Assembly (NCBI GenBank): GCA_017528345.1
Contig: JAFXOX010000048.1
Location: 1 to 33,083 of the forward strand
Direction of reading: 5' to 3'
Length of the DNA: 33,083 nucleotides
From: Desulfovibrio sp.
Lineage (GTDB): Bacteria > Desulfobacterota > Desulfovibrionia > Desulfovibrionales > Desulfovibrionaceae
Shown here piece after piece: positions 6,463 through 14,522 of this stretch. The notes under the pieces were generated by a model that was given only the letters and a program-made list of their open reading frames with translations, was not told where the DNA came from and searched no databases. The translations under genes and the position numbers were made by a program. Position 1 is the first letter of the stretch, and the number at the start of each line of letters is the position of its first letter.

Positions 6463-7182
6463 ATGCCAGATCAGGAACATGAAAGCGGTAAGGGCGTTCT
6501 TTCACGACGCAGACTCTTGTCCTGGGCAGGACTTCTCTCGCTTGTGGCAGGAGCCGGCACTCTCGTCTATCGGTATGTGTCTTCCACATCACCGGTTAAG
6601 GTGGAATCCTTTACAACACAAGGCAATGGACATCTTAAAAATATTCTTGTTTTGACTGGAAGTGGCCGCAGACAGGGCAATAGTGATCGTTTGGCCGAGG
6701 CCTTTGTCCGGGGAGCGCGTGCTGCTGGTCACACTGTCTCTGTCTTTCACTGTGGTCAGGAGCCCATGAGCGCCTGCCTGCACTGTGGAGGTTGCTGGAG
6801 CCGTGGCAAACCCTGTGTTCTCACCGACAGCTTTGACAAGCTCTTTCCGCTTCTTGAGCAGGCAGAGCTGCTCGTCTTTTGCAGCCCGCTTTACTGGTAC
6901 AATTTTAGCGGACACATCAAATGTGCTATGGACAGAATGTATCCATATTCGCAAAAAAATCGTCTGCGAGACATGAAAGTGCAAGAGGCCATGCTTTTGA
7001 TGTGCGCACAGAGCCATTTTTTGCGTTCCTTTGCAGGGCCGGCAGAGGCCTATCGCCAAATGCTGGGCTATACGCGTTGGAAGGATCGCGGTCGGCTTTT
7101 TGTGACGGGAGTTGATGAATTCGGTGCGATTGCGGGTAATAGTGCGTTGAGCCAGGCTGAAGAGATGGGCAGAATGGCCTAA
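6463..7182 (+). CDS. Tat-signal iron-sulfur flavoprotein
   Basis: A 239-residue paralogue of the preceding flavoprotein with an N-terminal extension. SRRRLLS (14-20) followed by a hydrophobic stretch to about residue 37 is a twin-arginine signal; no clear AxA cleavage site is seen, so it may stay membrane-anchored. The flavodoxin domain starts at about 60, with the FMN loop TGSGRRQGNS (65-74) and FCSPLYWYNFSGHIKCAMDR. CLHCGGCWSRGKPC (C105, C108, C111, C118) is C-x2-C-x2-C-x6-C, the compact cluster motif of iron-sulfur flavoproteins. A protein carrying both FMN and a cluster would have to be folded before export, which fits the Tat route. It is 11 bp after the previous gene, with AGGAGAAC upstream. 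Confidence 0.8.
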   Translation: MPDQEHESGKGVLSRRRLLSWAGLLSLVAGAGTLVYRYVSSTSPVKVESFTTQGNGHLKNILVLTGSGRRQGNSDRLAEAFVRGARAAGHTVSVFHCGQEPMSACLHCGGCWSRGKPCVLTDSFDKLFPLLEQAELLVFCSPLYWYNFSGHIKCAMDRMYPYSQKNRLRDMKVQEAMLLMCAQSHFLRSFAGPAEAYRQMLGYTRWKDRGRLFVTGVDEFGAIAGNSALSQAEEMGRMA

Positions 7183-7304
7183 GACAGGAACATTATGTTG
7201 CCGCATACCGTGAGCGGAGTCTGGTGTTTGTAAACCTTGGAGGCGCGTGCTCTGCCGAAGCCAGGGGCTAATTCCCTGAGCGGCACATTCAAGCTTATAT
7301 GGAG

Positions 7305-7374
7305 CCAAGCGCTGAGTCAGTCAAAAGAAGCTTTGCGTAAAGTTGTCTTTGATTGACTCAGCGTTTGGTTTTTG
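7305..7374 (+). terminator. Terminator of the radical SAM/flavoprotein operon
   Basis: A long stem (7305-7325 with 7348-7368, about 19 paired bases, core GCTGAGTCA/TGACTCAGC) is followed by TTTTT. Confidence 0.85.
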
Positions 7375-8281
7375 GTTTGTGACGCATGTCAAGCAGGATG
7401 CCAGCCAAGGGCAGCCCTCAAAACAAAATCGTAGCGATGGTCAGTTTCAGCCCCCCTCTTCAGGGGAAATACCCGATATAGGTGTGTATAGATCTTTAAG
7501 TAGGTAATACCTCTATAATGTGTATACAAGAGATTCTATAGTATTTATTTCTTCTTTTATTTTTTTTAAAAAATGAAAATCGTAAAGGCAATAAGAAATG
7601 CGATAAGTAGCCGTCTTACTATTTTAAAGCTAAATATCAATGATAAAAATTTTAAAAAGAATGGAATTAATATAACAAGTAATAAAATACTAAGTAAATT
7701 TGCAATCTCAGATAATATGGTATTAAGTATAGTTTTTATGATACATTTTTTGCTAAGTTTAATTGATATAGCTTTATTGTATGTAGTTATTTTATCATAT
7801 AATAATTTCGATATGTTTTTGATAATGCTATAACAATTAATAGTATCTAGCAGTGATTTATGTATGAATAGGAGTATAATTTTTAAGATGTTTTCAAGCG
7901 CTATAAAATAGTATATGCAAAGGGAAAGCGTCAAACCGTTCTTCGTACTTTGAAAGGTCTCTATGGAGATTGTGAAAGGACTTGTGACAACACGGCGCGC
8001 TGCCATCCCCTCCCCACGTATGCCGACGTTCTGAAAAACAGTGATTGGAGTCACAGCATTTTCCGGCAATTGCGCTAGTTCTTGGATTTTCGTGCTGCGA
8101 GTGTTTCTCAATGTTCCAAGCTGCAAAGAAGCAGATGGGAGAAAACGTGCACGTGCTTTGTGGTCTGGCATGTCGAGCTGAAAGGCTTGCGCTGTTTTTT
8201 GGCCTTCGGTTGAGGCGTGCCAAAAGAGGACATGGTCTTCCCTCACAGAGAGGTTGGAGGCCTGCGCAAAAAGGATGAAGT
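7375..8281. other. Long gene-free region with an AT-rich block before hcp
   Basis: From about 7450 to 7920 the DNA is very AT-rich with long A and T runs. Frames exist on both strands (for example 86 codons at 7573), but none has a ribosome site and their composition is simply that of the AT block. From 7920 to 8281 the composition returns to normal without a supported gene. The segment CAGTGATTGGAGTCACAG at 8039-8056 resembles a CRP/FNR-type site (GTGA-N6-TCAC). It could belong to an HcpR-like nitrosative-stress regulator, but it lies about 230 bp before the hcp start and no promoter was placed. The AT block could be regulatory DNA or a decayed gene. Confidence 0.4.
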
Positions 8282-9916
8282 ATGAATATGTTCTGTTATC
8301 AATGTCAGGAGACGGCTCAGGGAAAAGGGTGTACTGTAAGGGGTGTTTGTGGCAAGTCACCCGAAGTTGCCGCCATGCAGGATCTTTTGCTGTATGCCAC
8401 CAAAGGACTTGCCGCCATTGTCTGTGCCCTGAGGGAAAAGGGCAAAAGCGTTGAGCAGAGCACGTCTTTTTTTATCACCATCAATCTTTTTACCACCATT
8501 ACCAACGCCAATTTTGATCTGCCAAGGCTTGAGATGCGCGTGCGTGAAACTGTTGATCTTGCTGCGCGCCTTAGAAAGGATCTGCCTGCAGACTGTGTGC
8601 TTCCCGCCTGTGCCAGCCTTACTCTGGGCAGCAGGGAGGAGATGCTTTCTCTGGCTGAGAGCTGTGGCGTGCTCGCGACCAAGGACGAAGATATCCGTTC
8701 CCTGCGAGAGCTGATCACCTACGGTCTCAAAGGCCTTTGTGCATATCTGAAGCATGCCAATGTGCTTGGCTACGATGATGAGAGCATCGACATTTTTGTG
8801 CAGAAAACCCTGCTTGCTCTTTTGGATGATGGTCTTGGTGTGGCCGAGCTGACAGCTCTTGCCCTTGAGACGGGGAAGTACGGGGTTACAGTGATGGCTT
8901 TGCTTGATCGGGCCAATACAGAAACCTATGGTCAGCCAGAGATCAGTACTGTGGAGCTTGGCGTGCGCAAAAATCCCGGCATCCTTATTTCCGGTCATGA
9001 TCTCAAGGACCTGGAGATGCTGCTTGAGCAGGCTGAAGGCAGCGGTGTGGATGTCTATACGCACAGTGAAATGCTGCCGGCTCACTATTATCCGGCTTTT
9101 AAGAAATATCGCTGCTTTGCTGGCAATTACGGCAATGCCTGGTGGCGGCAGAAAGAGGAGTTTGCGGCATTTCAAGGACCGATCCTGATGACCACAAACT
9201 GTGTGGTGCCGCCGCTTGAGAGCTACAAGGGGCGTCTGTTCACCACAGGGCCAGTCTTTGTGGAAGGCTGTACGCATATTGATGCAGACCAGACGGGGCA
9301 TAAGGATTTCTCCCGCATCATTGCTCTTGCCAAAAGCTGTCAGCCTCCGCAGGAGCTCGAACAAGGGCAGATTGTGGGTGGCTTTGCCCATGAGCAGGTT
9401 TTTGCCCTGGCCGATACGGTTGTTTCAGCCATCAAGAGCGGCGCCATCAAGCGTTTTGTGGTCATGGCAGGCTGTGATGGTCGTCAGAAGAGCAGAAGCT
9501 ATTATGCCGATTTTGCCAAAAAACTTCCGGCTGATACGGTCATTCTCACAGCAGGCTGTGCCAAATACAAATATATCAAGCTGCCTCTTGGTAAAATCGG
9601 GGACGTGCCACGCGTTCTCGATGCTGGGCAGTGCAATGACTCCTATTCCCTGGTGCGTATTGCCTTGAAGCTGCAGGAAGTTTTTGGGCTTGCCAGTGTC
9701 AATGATCTGCCCATAGTCTATAATATCTCCTGGTATGAGCAGAAAGCCGTGATCGTGCTTCTGGCGCTTCTTCATCTTGGGGTGCAAAATATCCATCTTG
9801 GTCCGACGCTGCCCGCCTTTCTCTCAGCAAATGTGGCAGATGTTCTCGTCAAGAAGTTTGGCATTGCCGGTATAACCGATGTTGACAATGATTTGAGGCT
9901 TTTTGGCCTGCAGTAG
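8282..9916 (+). CDS. hcp: Hybrid cluster protein (hydroxylamine reductase family), class I
   Basis: A 544-residue protein. The N-terminal cluster motif is C5-x2-C8-x8-C17-x5-C23, the class I pattern of strict anaerobes. All ligands of the hybrid iron-sulfur-oxygen cluster are visible in order: H239 (SGHDLKDLE), E263 ([11 protein letters not shown]), C307 (TTNCVVPP), C398 (AGCDGR), C426 (TAGCAKYKY), C451 (DAGQCNDS) and E486 with K488 (SWYEQKAV). Family members reduce hydroxylamine in vitro and act in nitric oxide and nitrosative stress defence in the cytoplasm. No hcr-type reductase follows, so its electron donor must be elsewhere. The ATG at 8282 has AAAGGATG upstream. A 21-bp inverted repeat follows the gene. 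Confidence 0.97.
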   Translation: MNMFCYQCQETAQGKGCTVRGVCGKSPEVAAMQDLLLYATKGLAAIVCALREKGKSVEQSTSFFITINLFTTITNANFDLPRLEMRVRETVDLAARLRKDLPADCVLPACASLTLGSREEMLSLAESCGVLATKDEDIRSLRELITYGLKGLCAYLKHANVLGYDDESIDIFVQKTLLALLDDGLGVAELTALALETGKYGVTVMALLDRANTETYGQPEISTVELGVRKNPGILISGHDLKDLEMLLEQAEGSGVDVYTHSEMLPAHYYPAFKKYRCFAGNYGNAWWRQKEEFAAFQGPILMTTNCVVPPLESYKGRLFTTGPVFVEGCTHIDADQTGHKDFSRIIALAKSCQPPQELEQGQIVGGFAHEQVFALADTVVSAIKSGAIKRFVVMAGCDGRQKSRSYYADFAKKLPADTVILTAGCAKYKYIKLPLGKIGDVPRVLDAGQCNDSYSLVRIALKLQEVFGLASVNDLPIVYNISWYEQKAVIVLLALLHLGVQNIHLGPTLPAFLSANVADVLVKKFGIAGITDVDNDLRLFGLQ

Positions 9917-9995
9917 ACAAACGCATGCGCAAGCCGTGCGTGGGCCAAGCGCACAACGCAAACCTATGAAGCTGGATTGCGTGAACAAATCCCTC

Positions 9996-10045
9996 GTGGA
10001 CAAAGAGAGCCGCAGTGCAAGCGTACTGCGGCTCTCTTTGTCCAC
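9996..10045. terminator. Perfect 21-bp inverted repeat behind hcp, probable terminator
   Basis: Arms 9996-10016 and 10025-10045 are exact complements around loop GCAAGCGT. The inner stem GAGAGCCGCAGT is flanked by ACAAA on the left and TTTGT on the right, so it could terminate on either strand, but the U-tract is short. The remaining 10046-10427 holds no gene I can support. Confidence 0.55.
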
Positions 10046-10427
10046 CACATCGTAAAAATGTTCACAGAAGACGTGTGACTTAACAGAAGACTCTGCACGG
10101 CACTTGAGCCGGGCTGCACGATCCTGGAAGAAAGAGCATTGCGGGTAACGAGATTGCCTTTTTCGACGGAGATAGTGCGTATGCTTAGGTGACAAGGTCT
10201 TTCGTGCATCACGCAAAGCAAAGCGTGACAACAAACGCGGGGTGCCACATTGATGGGCATTGACCCTTTGCATTTGATGTGTAATGTACTTTCCATACAG
10301 GTGCTGAATACAGTCCCTGAAGGTGTTTTGGGATAGATATGGTGTCCAACTCGTGGTTGCAAAGCAGCGTATCCGGTAGAGGCCGAACCATTTCAGAGAG
10401 ACAGGCAACAGCCAGAGAGAGGCAAAA

Positions 10428-11417
10428 ATGGTTGAAAAATTGTTAGAGATTGTCCGTGAAGGTCGGATTTTTTTGCAGACCCATAATTATCCTGACCCTG
10501 ATGCCATAGCTAGTGCCTTTGGTCTGCAGCAGCTTTTCACGCATTTTGGCGTGCAATCGACGATCTGTTATGTGGGGGCGGCGGAAAGAGCTTCAGTCCA
10601 TACAGCTGTTCAAGAATTCGGCATTACCATTGTGCCCTATTCCGAAGAGCTTGGTATGGCTGAGGAAGATAAGATCGTGCTTGTGGACGGTCAGAAGAAC
10701 AATGCCAATATGACCGATCTTCCCGGCGACGAAGTCGCCTGTATAGATCACCATCCGGTCTACCATGAGATCGCCTATGCGTACTCAGATTTACGGCTGG
10801 TGGGCGCCTGCTCGAGTATTATTGCCGAATACTACGAGAAATTGAAACTGCCTATGACCAGCGAGGTGGCCACCATGCTGCTCTATGGCTTGCAGGTGGA
10901 TACAGGTTATATGACACGCGGCGTGACAGATCTCGATCTTGAGATGTTTCCTGTGCTCTACCGCAGGGCTGATCATAAGCGCCTGGAGCTGATCGCCAGC
11001 CGCAATCTGGAATTTGCCGATCTCAAGGCCTTTGGTGCGGCCATCAACAATATCAAAATTTTCGGCAAAGCTGGTTTTGTGCATATTCCTTTTGCCTGTC
11101 CTGATGCCTTGATTGCCCAGGTCGCCGACTTTGTCCTTTCACTGGCTGAAGTGGATATTGCTGTTATTTCCTCAAGCCGACAGAATGGACTTAAATTTTC
11201 TGTCCGCAGTGTGCTGTCACAGGTGCACGCTGGGAATCTCCTGGCCGGAACTCTGCCACCCTATGGCAATGGTGGCGGTCATGCGCGTATGGCTGCCGGC
11301 TTTATTACGCGCAAAAACATCAAGGAGAGCGGCATGTCCTCAGGTCAGCTCTTAAGCCTTCTTCATCAGAGCATGCTTGGCTATATCAGAAAGCATCTCG
11401 GCAGTTCTGGAACCTAG
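10428..11417 (+). CDS. DHH/DHHA1 family phosphoesterase (NrnA-like)
   Basis: A 329-residue protein. DHH motif set: THNYPDPDAIASA (H19, D23, D25), VLVDGQ (D87), CIDHHPVYHE (D107, H108, H109) and LQVDTGYMTRG. The C-terminal DHHA1 part has YGNGGGHARMAAG (about 280-292), the substrate-binding glycine loop. Members cleave short RNA oligonucleotides or 3'-phosphoadenosine 5'-phosphate, or linear dinucleotides such as pGpG/pApA, with Mn2+. Which substrate applies cannot be decided here; if it is pGpG it would complete the cyclic-di-GMP breakdown by the EAL and HD-GYP proteins in this window. GAGAGAGG precedes the ATG. recD2 begins 3 bp after its stop. Confidence 0.85.
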   Translation: MVEKLLEIVREGRIFLQTHNYPDPDAIASAFGLQQLFTHFGVQSTICYVGAAERASVHTAVQEFGITIVPYSEELGMAEEDKIVLVDGQKNNANMTDLPGDEVACIDHHPVYHEIAYAYSDLRLVGACSSIIAEYYEKLKLPMTSEVATMLLYGLQVDTGYMTRGVTDLDLEMFPVLYRRADHKRLELIASRNLEFADLKAFGAAINNIKIFGKAGFVHIPFACPDALIAQVADFVLSLAEVDIAVISSSRQNGLKFSVRSVLSQVHAGNLLAGTLPPYGNGGGHARMAAGFITRKNIKESGMSSGQLLSLLHQSMLGYIRKHLGSSGT

Positions 11418-11420
11418 TTC

Positions 11421-13622
11421 ATGCAGACAAACTCCTTGGAGCGTCTGCGCGGGCAGATTGAACGGGTCACCTACAGCAGTGAAGAGAGCGGCTATACCGT
11501 CCTCAGGGTCAAAGTCGCCGGACGCAGAGATCTGATTACTGTGGTCGGATCCATTGCCAATCCCAAAGCCGGTGAAGTTCTCAATATGAGCGGTGAGTGG
11601 AGCAGCCACCCCAAATATGGAGAGCAGTTTAAAGTCGTCTTTTATCAGGTCGCAGTTCCGGCTACAGCTGCGGGGATTGAAAAGTATCTTGGTTCCGGCC
11701 TGATCAAGGGCATTGGCCCCAAGATGGCCAAGCGTATCGTGAAGATTTTTGGTGAGCAGACGCTGGACATCATTGAGAAGGAGCCTGAAAAGCTTTCCAG
11801 GGTTGAAGGTATCGGCAAACACCGCATAGCCATGATTGCCAAGGCTTGGGAAGATCAGAAGGAAATCAGGGAGGTCATGATCTTTCTGCAGTCGCATGGG
11901 GTGAGCTCGGCCTATGCGGCGAGAATTTTCAAGCACTATGGCAAACAGGCCATCACGCTTGTGCAGGAAAATCCCTATCGTCTGGCCTATGACATCTATG
12001 GCATTGGCTTTCTGACAGCAGACAAGATCGCTTCGCAGCTGGGCTTTGCCAAGGATTCACCCTTACGGGCTGAGGCCGGTCTGCTCTATGTTTTGCATAC
12101 TCTGGTTGAGGAAGGTCATGTCTTCTATCCCTTTGAGCCGTTGCTTGCTCACGCCATGGACCTTCTGGGTATTGCCGACAAAGCACTTCTTGTTCAGGCC
12201 TGTGAACGGCTGACCTGGGAGAAACGACTGGTGGTTGAGCATTTGGCTACCCCTTCTCCCATGGACGTCGTCTATCTGAGCGCTTACCATCTTGCGGAAT
12301 GTCAGGTCGCCGAACAGCTGGCCAAACTTCTGGCAGCCCAGGCCTCGCTGCGCAAGGTGGATGCCCCCAAGGCTCTGGCCTGGGCTGAGGAGAAATCAGG
12401 CCTGAGGCTTGCTCCGAAGCAGAGAGAAGCGGTTATGGCCTCCCTGACGCAGAAAATGCTCATTATCACTGGTGGCCCGGGCACTGGCAAGTCAACGATT
12501 CTCAATGTGATTTTGCGTATTTATGGTGCTATCTCCAGGCGGATTCTTCTGGCCGCTCCCACAGGCAGAGCAGCCAAGCGCATGACAGAAGTCACAGGTC
12601 GTGAGGCGAAGACCATCCATCGTCTGCTCAGCTACGATTTCAAAAAGGGCGGCTTCAAGAAAAATGAGGAAGACCCTCTGGACTGTGATCTTTTGGTGCT
12701 TGACGAAGTGTCCATGGTTGATCTTCTGCTCTTTTATCATTTGCTCAAGGCTGTGCCTAAAAGCGCCAAATTCATCGTTGTGGGCGATATTGATCAATTG
12801 CCTTCGGTGGGGGCTGGCGCAGTCCTGCACGACCTCATCGCCTCAGCTGCTGTGCCTGTTGTCTGTCTGCGGGAGATTTTTCGCCAGTCCCAAACGTCGT
12901 CGATCATCAGCAATGCCCACAAGATCATCCATGGGGAAGCACTCTCTTTTCCCAATGCCGCTGAAGATGACATGTTTTTCATGGAGGAGGCCGATCCCGA
13001 AAAGGTCTTGGAAACCATTGTCGGGCTGGTCAAGACAAGGCTGCCCAGGAAATACGGGTGGCACCCGGTCAACGATATTCAGGTCTTAACCCCCATGAAC
13101 CGGGGAGCCATGGGCACACAGCGCCTCAATGAAGCGCTGCAGGAGGCTTTGAATCCTCATGGTCAGGCCATTGCCCGCGGTAACAGGGTCTTTCGTCTTG
13201 GCGATAAGGTCATGCAGATCCGCAATAACTACGACAAGGAAGTCTTTAACGGCGATATCGGCTGCATCAGCCGCGTTGACCCGGAAAATCAGGACATCAC
13301 GATTACCGTTGATGGTCGTGATGTCGTCTACGACTACCAGGATCTCGATGAGATCGTGCTTGCCTATGCCATCTCCATTCATAAGTCTCAGGGCGCCGAG
13401 TACCCTGTGGTGGTCATGCCGGTGTGCACCCAGCACTATGTTATGCTGCAGAGAAATTTGCTCTATACCGGGGTTACGCGTGGAAAAAAGCTTGTGGTAT
13501 TGATCGGAACACGCAAGGCTCTGGGCATAGCCATCCGCAATACCTCACAGACCAGGCGTTACACGGCGTTAGCCGTCAGGCTCAACCAGGCGCAGGCGAG
13601 CCTTGGAGGCAGGCGTAGTTGA
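11421..13622 (+). CDS. recD2: RecD2-type ATP-dependent DNA helicase
   Basis: A 733-residue superfamily 1B helicase. The N-terminal OB-like part (RGQIERVTYSSEESGYTVLR) and the helix-hairpin-helix region (GLIKGIGPKMAKRIVKIFG, then RVEGIGKHRIAMIAKAW) mark the RecD2/YrrC type, not RecBCD-bound RecD. Walker A GGPGTGKST starts at G351; Walker B VLDEVSMVD has D428/E429; GDIDQLPSVGAG is motif III. The UvrD-like C-terminal motifs are SIHKSQGAEYPVVVMP and YTGVTRGKKLVVLIG. It unwinds DNA 5' to 3' in repair and fork protection. It sits 3 bp after the DHH gene and is probably co-transcribed with it. Confidence 0.95.
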   Translation: MQTNSLERLRGQIERVTYSSEESGYTVLRVKVAGRRDLITVVGSIANPKAGEVLNMSGEWSSHPKYGEQFKVVFYQVAVPATAAGIEKYLGSGLIKGIGPKMAKRIVKIFGEQTLDIIEKEPEKLSRVEGIGKHRIAMIAKAWEDQKEIREVMIFLQSHGVSSAYAARIFKHYGKQAITLVQENPYRLAYDIYGIGFLTADKIASQLGFAKDSPLRAEAGLLYVLHTLVEEGHVFYPFEPLLAHAMDLLGIADKALLVQACERLTWEKRLVVEHLATPSPMDVVYLSAYHLAECQVAEQLAKLLAAQASLRKVDAPKALAWAEEKSGLRLAPKQREAVMASLTQKMLIITGGPGTGKSTILNVILRIYGAISRRILLAAPTGRAAKRMTEVTGREAKTIHRLLSYDFKKGGFKKNEEDPLDCDLLVLDEVSMVDLLLFYHLLKAVPKSAKFIVVGDIDQLPSVGAGAVLHDLIASAAVPVVCLREIFRQSQTSSIISNAHKIIHGEALSFPNAAEDDMFFMEEADPEKVLETIVGLVKTRLPRKYGWHPVNDIQVLTPMNRGAMGTQRLNEALQEALNPHGQAIARGNRVFRLGDKVMQIRNNYDKEVFNGDIGCISRVDPENQDITITVDGRDVVYDYQDLDEIVLAYAISIHKSQGAEYPVVVMPVCTQHYVMLQRNLLYTGVTRGKKLVVLIGTRKALGIAIRNTSQTRRYTALAVRLNQAQASLGGRRS

Positions 13623-13712
13623 GCTAAGGAGCAGGCACAGATTTCCATGGAGTTTGGCAGCTTCTGCATGTTTTTGAGCCCATCGCGAAAGCCGCAAAGA
13701 TGATTGTTCCCC

Positions 13713-13740
13713 AAAACAGGAAGCTTTCCTGTGTTGTTTT
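13713..13740 (+). terminator. Probable terminator behind recD2
   Basis: A short hairpin ACAGGAA-GCT-TTCCTGT is followed by GTTGTTTT. Confidence 0.5.
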
Positions 13741-13759
13741 CCCATAACAAGGAGTCTGT

Positions 13760-14011
13760 ATGAAACGGCTTGTCTTGATTTGTCTGGCTTTACTGTATGT
13801 ATTTGCCTTTACAGGCTGTGTACCTCCGCCGCACCATTATGATGATGATTACTACCATCATGACGTTCATGTGCACCATGATGTTCATCGTGATGTGCAC
13901 AGAGATGTGCACAGAGATGTCCATCGTGACGTGCACAGAAACACGCATCACAACGTCCACAGAAATGTGCACCGTGATGTGCGCAGACCTCCGCATCGTC
14001 CGCGGCCTTAA
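13760..14011 (+). CDS. Small histidine-repeat lipoprotein
   Basis: An 83-residue protein. The signal sequence MKRLVLICLALLYVFAFTGC ends in a lipobox-like FTGC, so C20 should be lipidated and the protein anchored in a membrane. The mature part begins PPPHHYDDDYYHHD and then consists of a four-residue repeat: five DVHR units followed by NTHH, NVHR, NVHR and DVRR, ending in PPHRPRP. I count 17 histidines in 64 mature residues, spaced every fourth residue. This suggests binding or buffering of nickel, zinc, copper or cobalt at the cell surface, an inference from composition only. There are no cysteines after C20. AAGGAG precedes the ATG and a strong terminator follows, so it is a one-gene unit. 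The DNA is a 12-bp tandem repeat and may vary in copy number. Confidence 0.8.
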   Translation: MKRLVLICLALLYVFAFTGCVPPPHHYDDDYYHHDVHVHHDVHRDVHRDVHRDVHRDVHRNTHHNVHRNVHRDVRRPPHRPRP

Positions 14012-14043
14012 GAAAACAACGAGCAAACAGCATGTTTCCTGCA

Positions 14044-14075
14044 AGCCCCCCGGCCAGAACCGGGGGGCTTTTTTT
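14044..14075 (+). terminator. Strong intrinsic terminator of the lipoprotein gene
   Basis: A perfect 10-bp stem AGCCCCCCGG/CCGGGGGGCT with loop CCAGAA is followed by seven T. Confidence 0.95.
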
Positions 14076-14522
14076 ATGGTCAGATGGAGGTAAATGGAAG
14101 ATCCCCATTAGCGCAGGCAAGCAGGTTATGCAGAAGCATATTGGGTAGGGCACACCGGGGCCTGCATAAGTCCTGTGCCTAAGACAGTCTCTCTGTCAGA
14201 GGAGGTAGCCGCTTCGCCTGCCATGCCAACACGTATCTCCACGCTAGCTTCTCTCCCCAGGCTTTTCGAGAAAAGTCGAAAATCGCTCAGCTCTCGCCGT
14301 AACCTGAAGGCAGTAAGGCGCGAAGCGATGACACCTATCAGCCGCTTTGTCTTTTGCCTGGCTTTCAGCGCTCTCTCATATTTTTCGGCAAAAAAGCATG
14401 TCAAAGCTTTCCTGTATATTTCGCATAAGTTTTTTTTATTGCGTGAATAAATATTTCTAATTTGTTTTTGTTCTCGCTCTGATGTTATTTTTTGCGTGAA
14501 AGTCCATAGAACAGGGGGGGCT
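14076..14522. other. Gene-free leader region before the malic enzyme gene
   Basis: Frames on both strands (91 and 137 codons) lack ribosome sites and recognisable features. The last 120 bp are AT-rich and should hold the promoter of the malic enzyme gene, but I cannot assign -35 and -10 boxes. Confidence 0.4.

Noticed and set aside
7566..8360. 264-codon minus-strand frame before hcp
   Set aside because: No ribosome site, it overlaps the hcp start, and its C-terminal half is low-complexity sequence dictated by the AT-rich block.
9824..10408. 194-codon minus-strand frame between hcp and the DHH gene
   Set aside because: It runs antisense into the hcp end, has a basic random-looking sequence and crosses a perfect inverted repeat.
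13860..13990. Tandem 12-bp repeat considered as a CRISPR or iteron array
   Set aside because: The repeats are codons of an in-frame DVHR protein repeat with a signal peptide, ribosome site and terminator.
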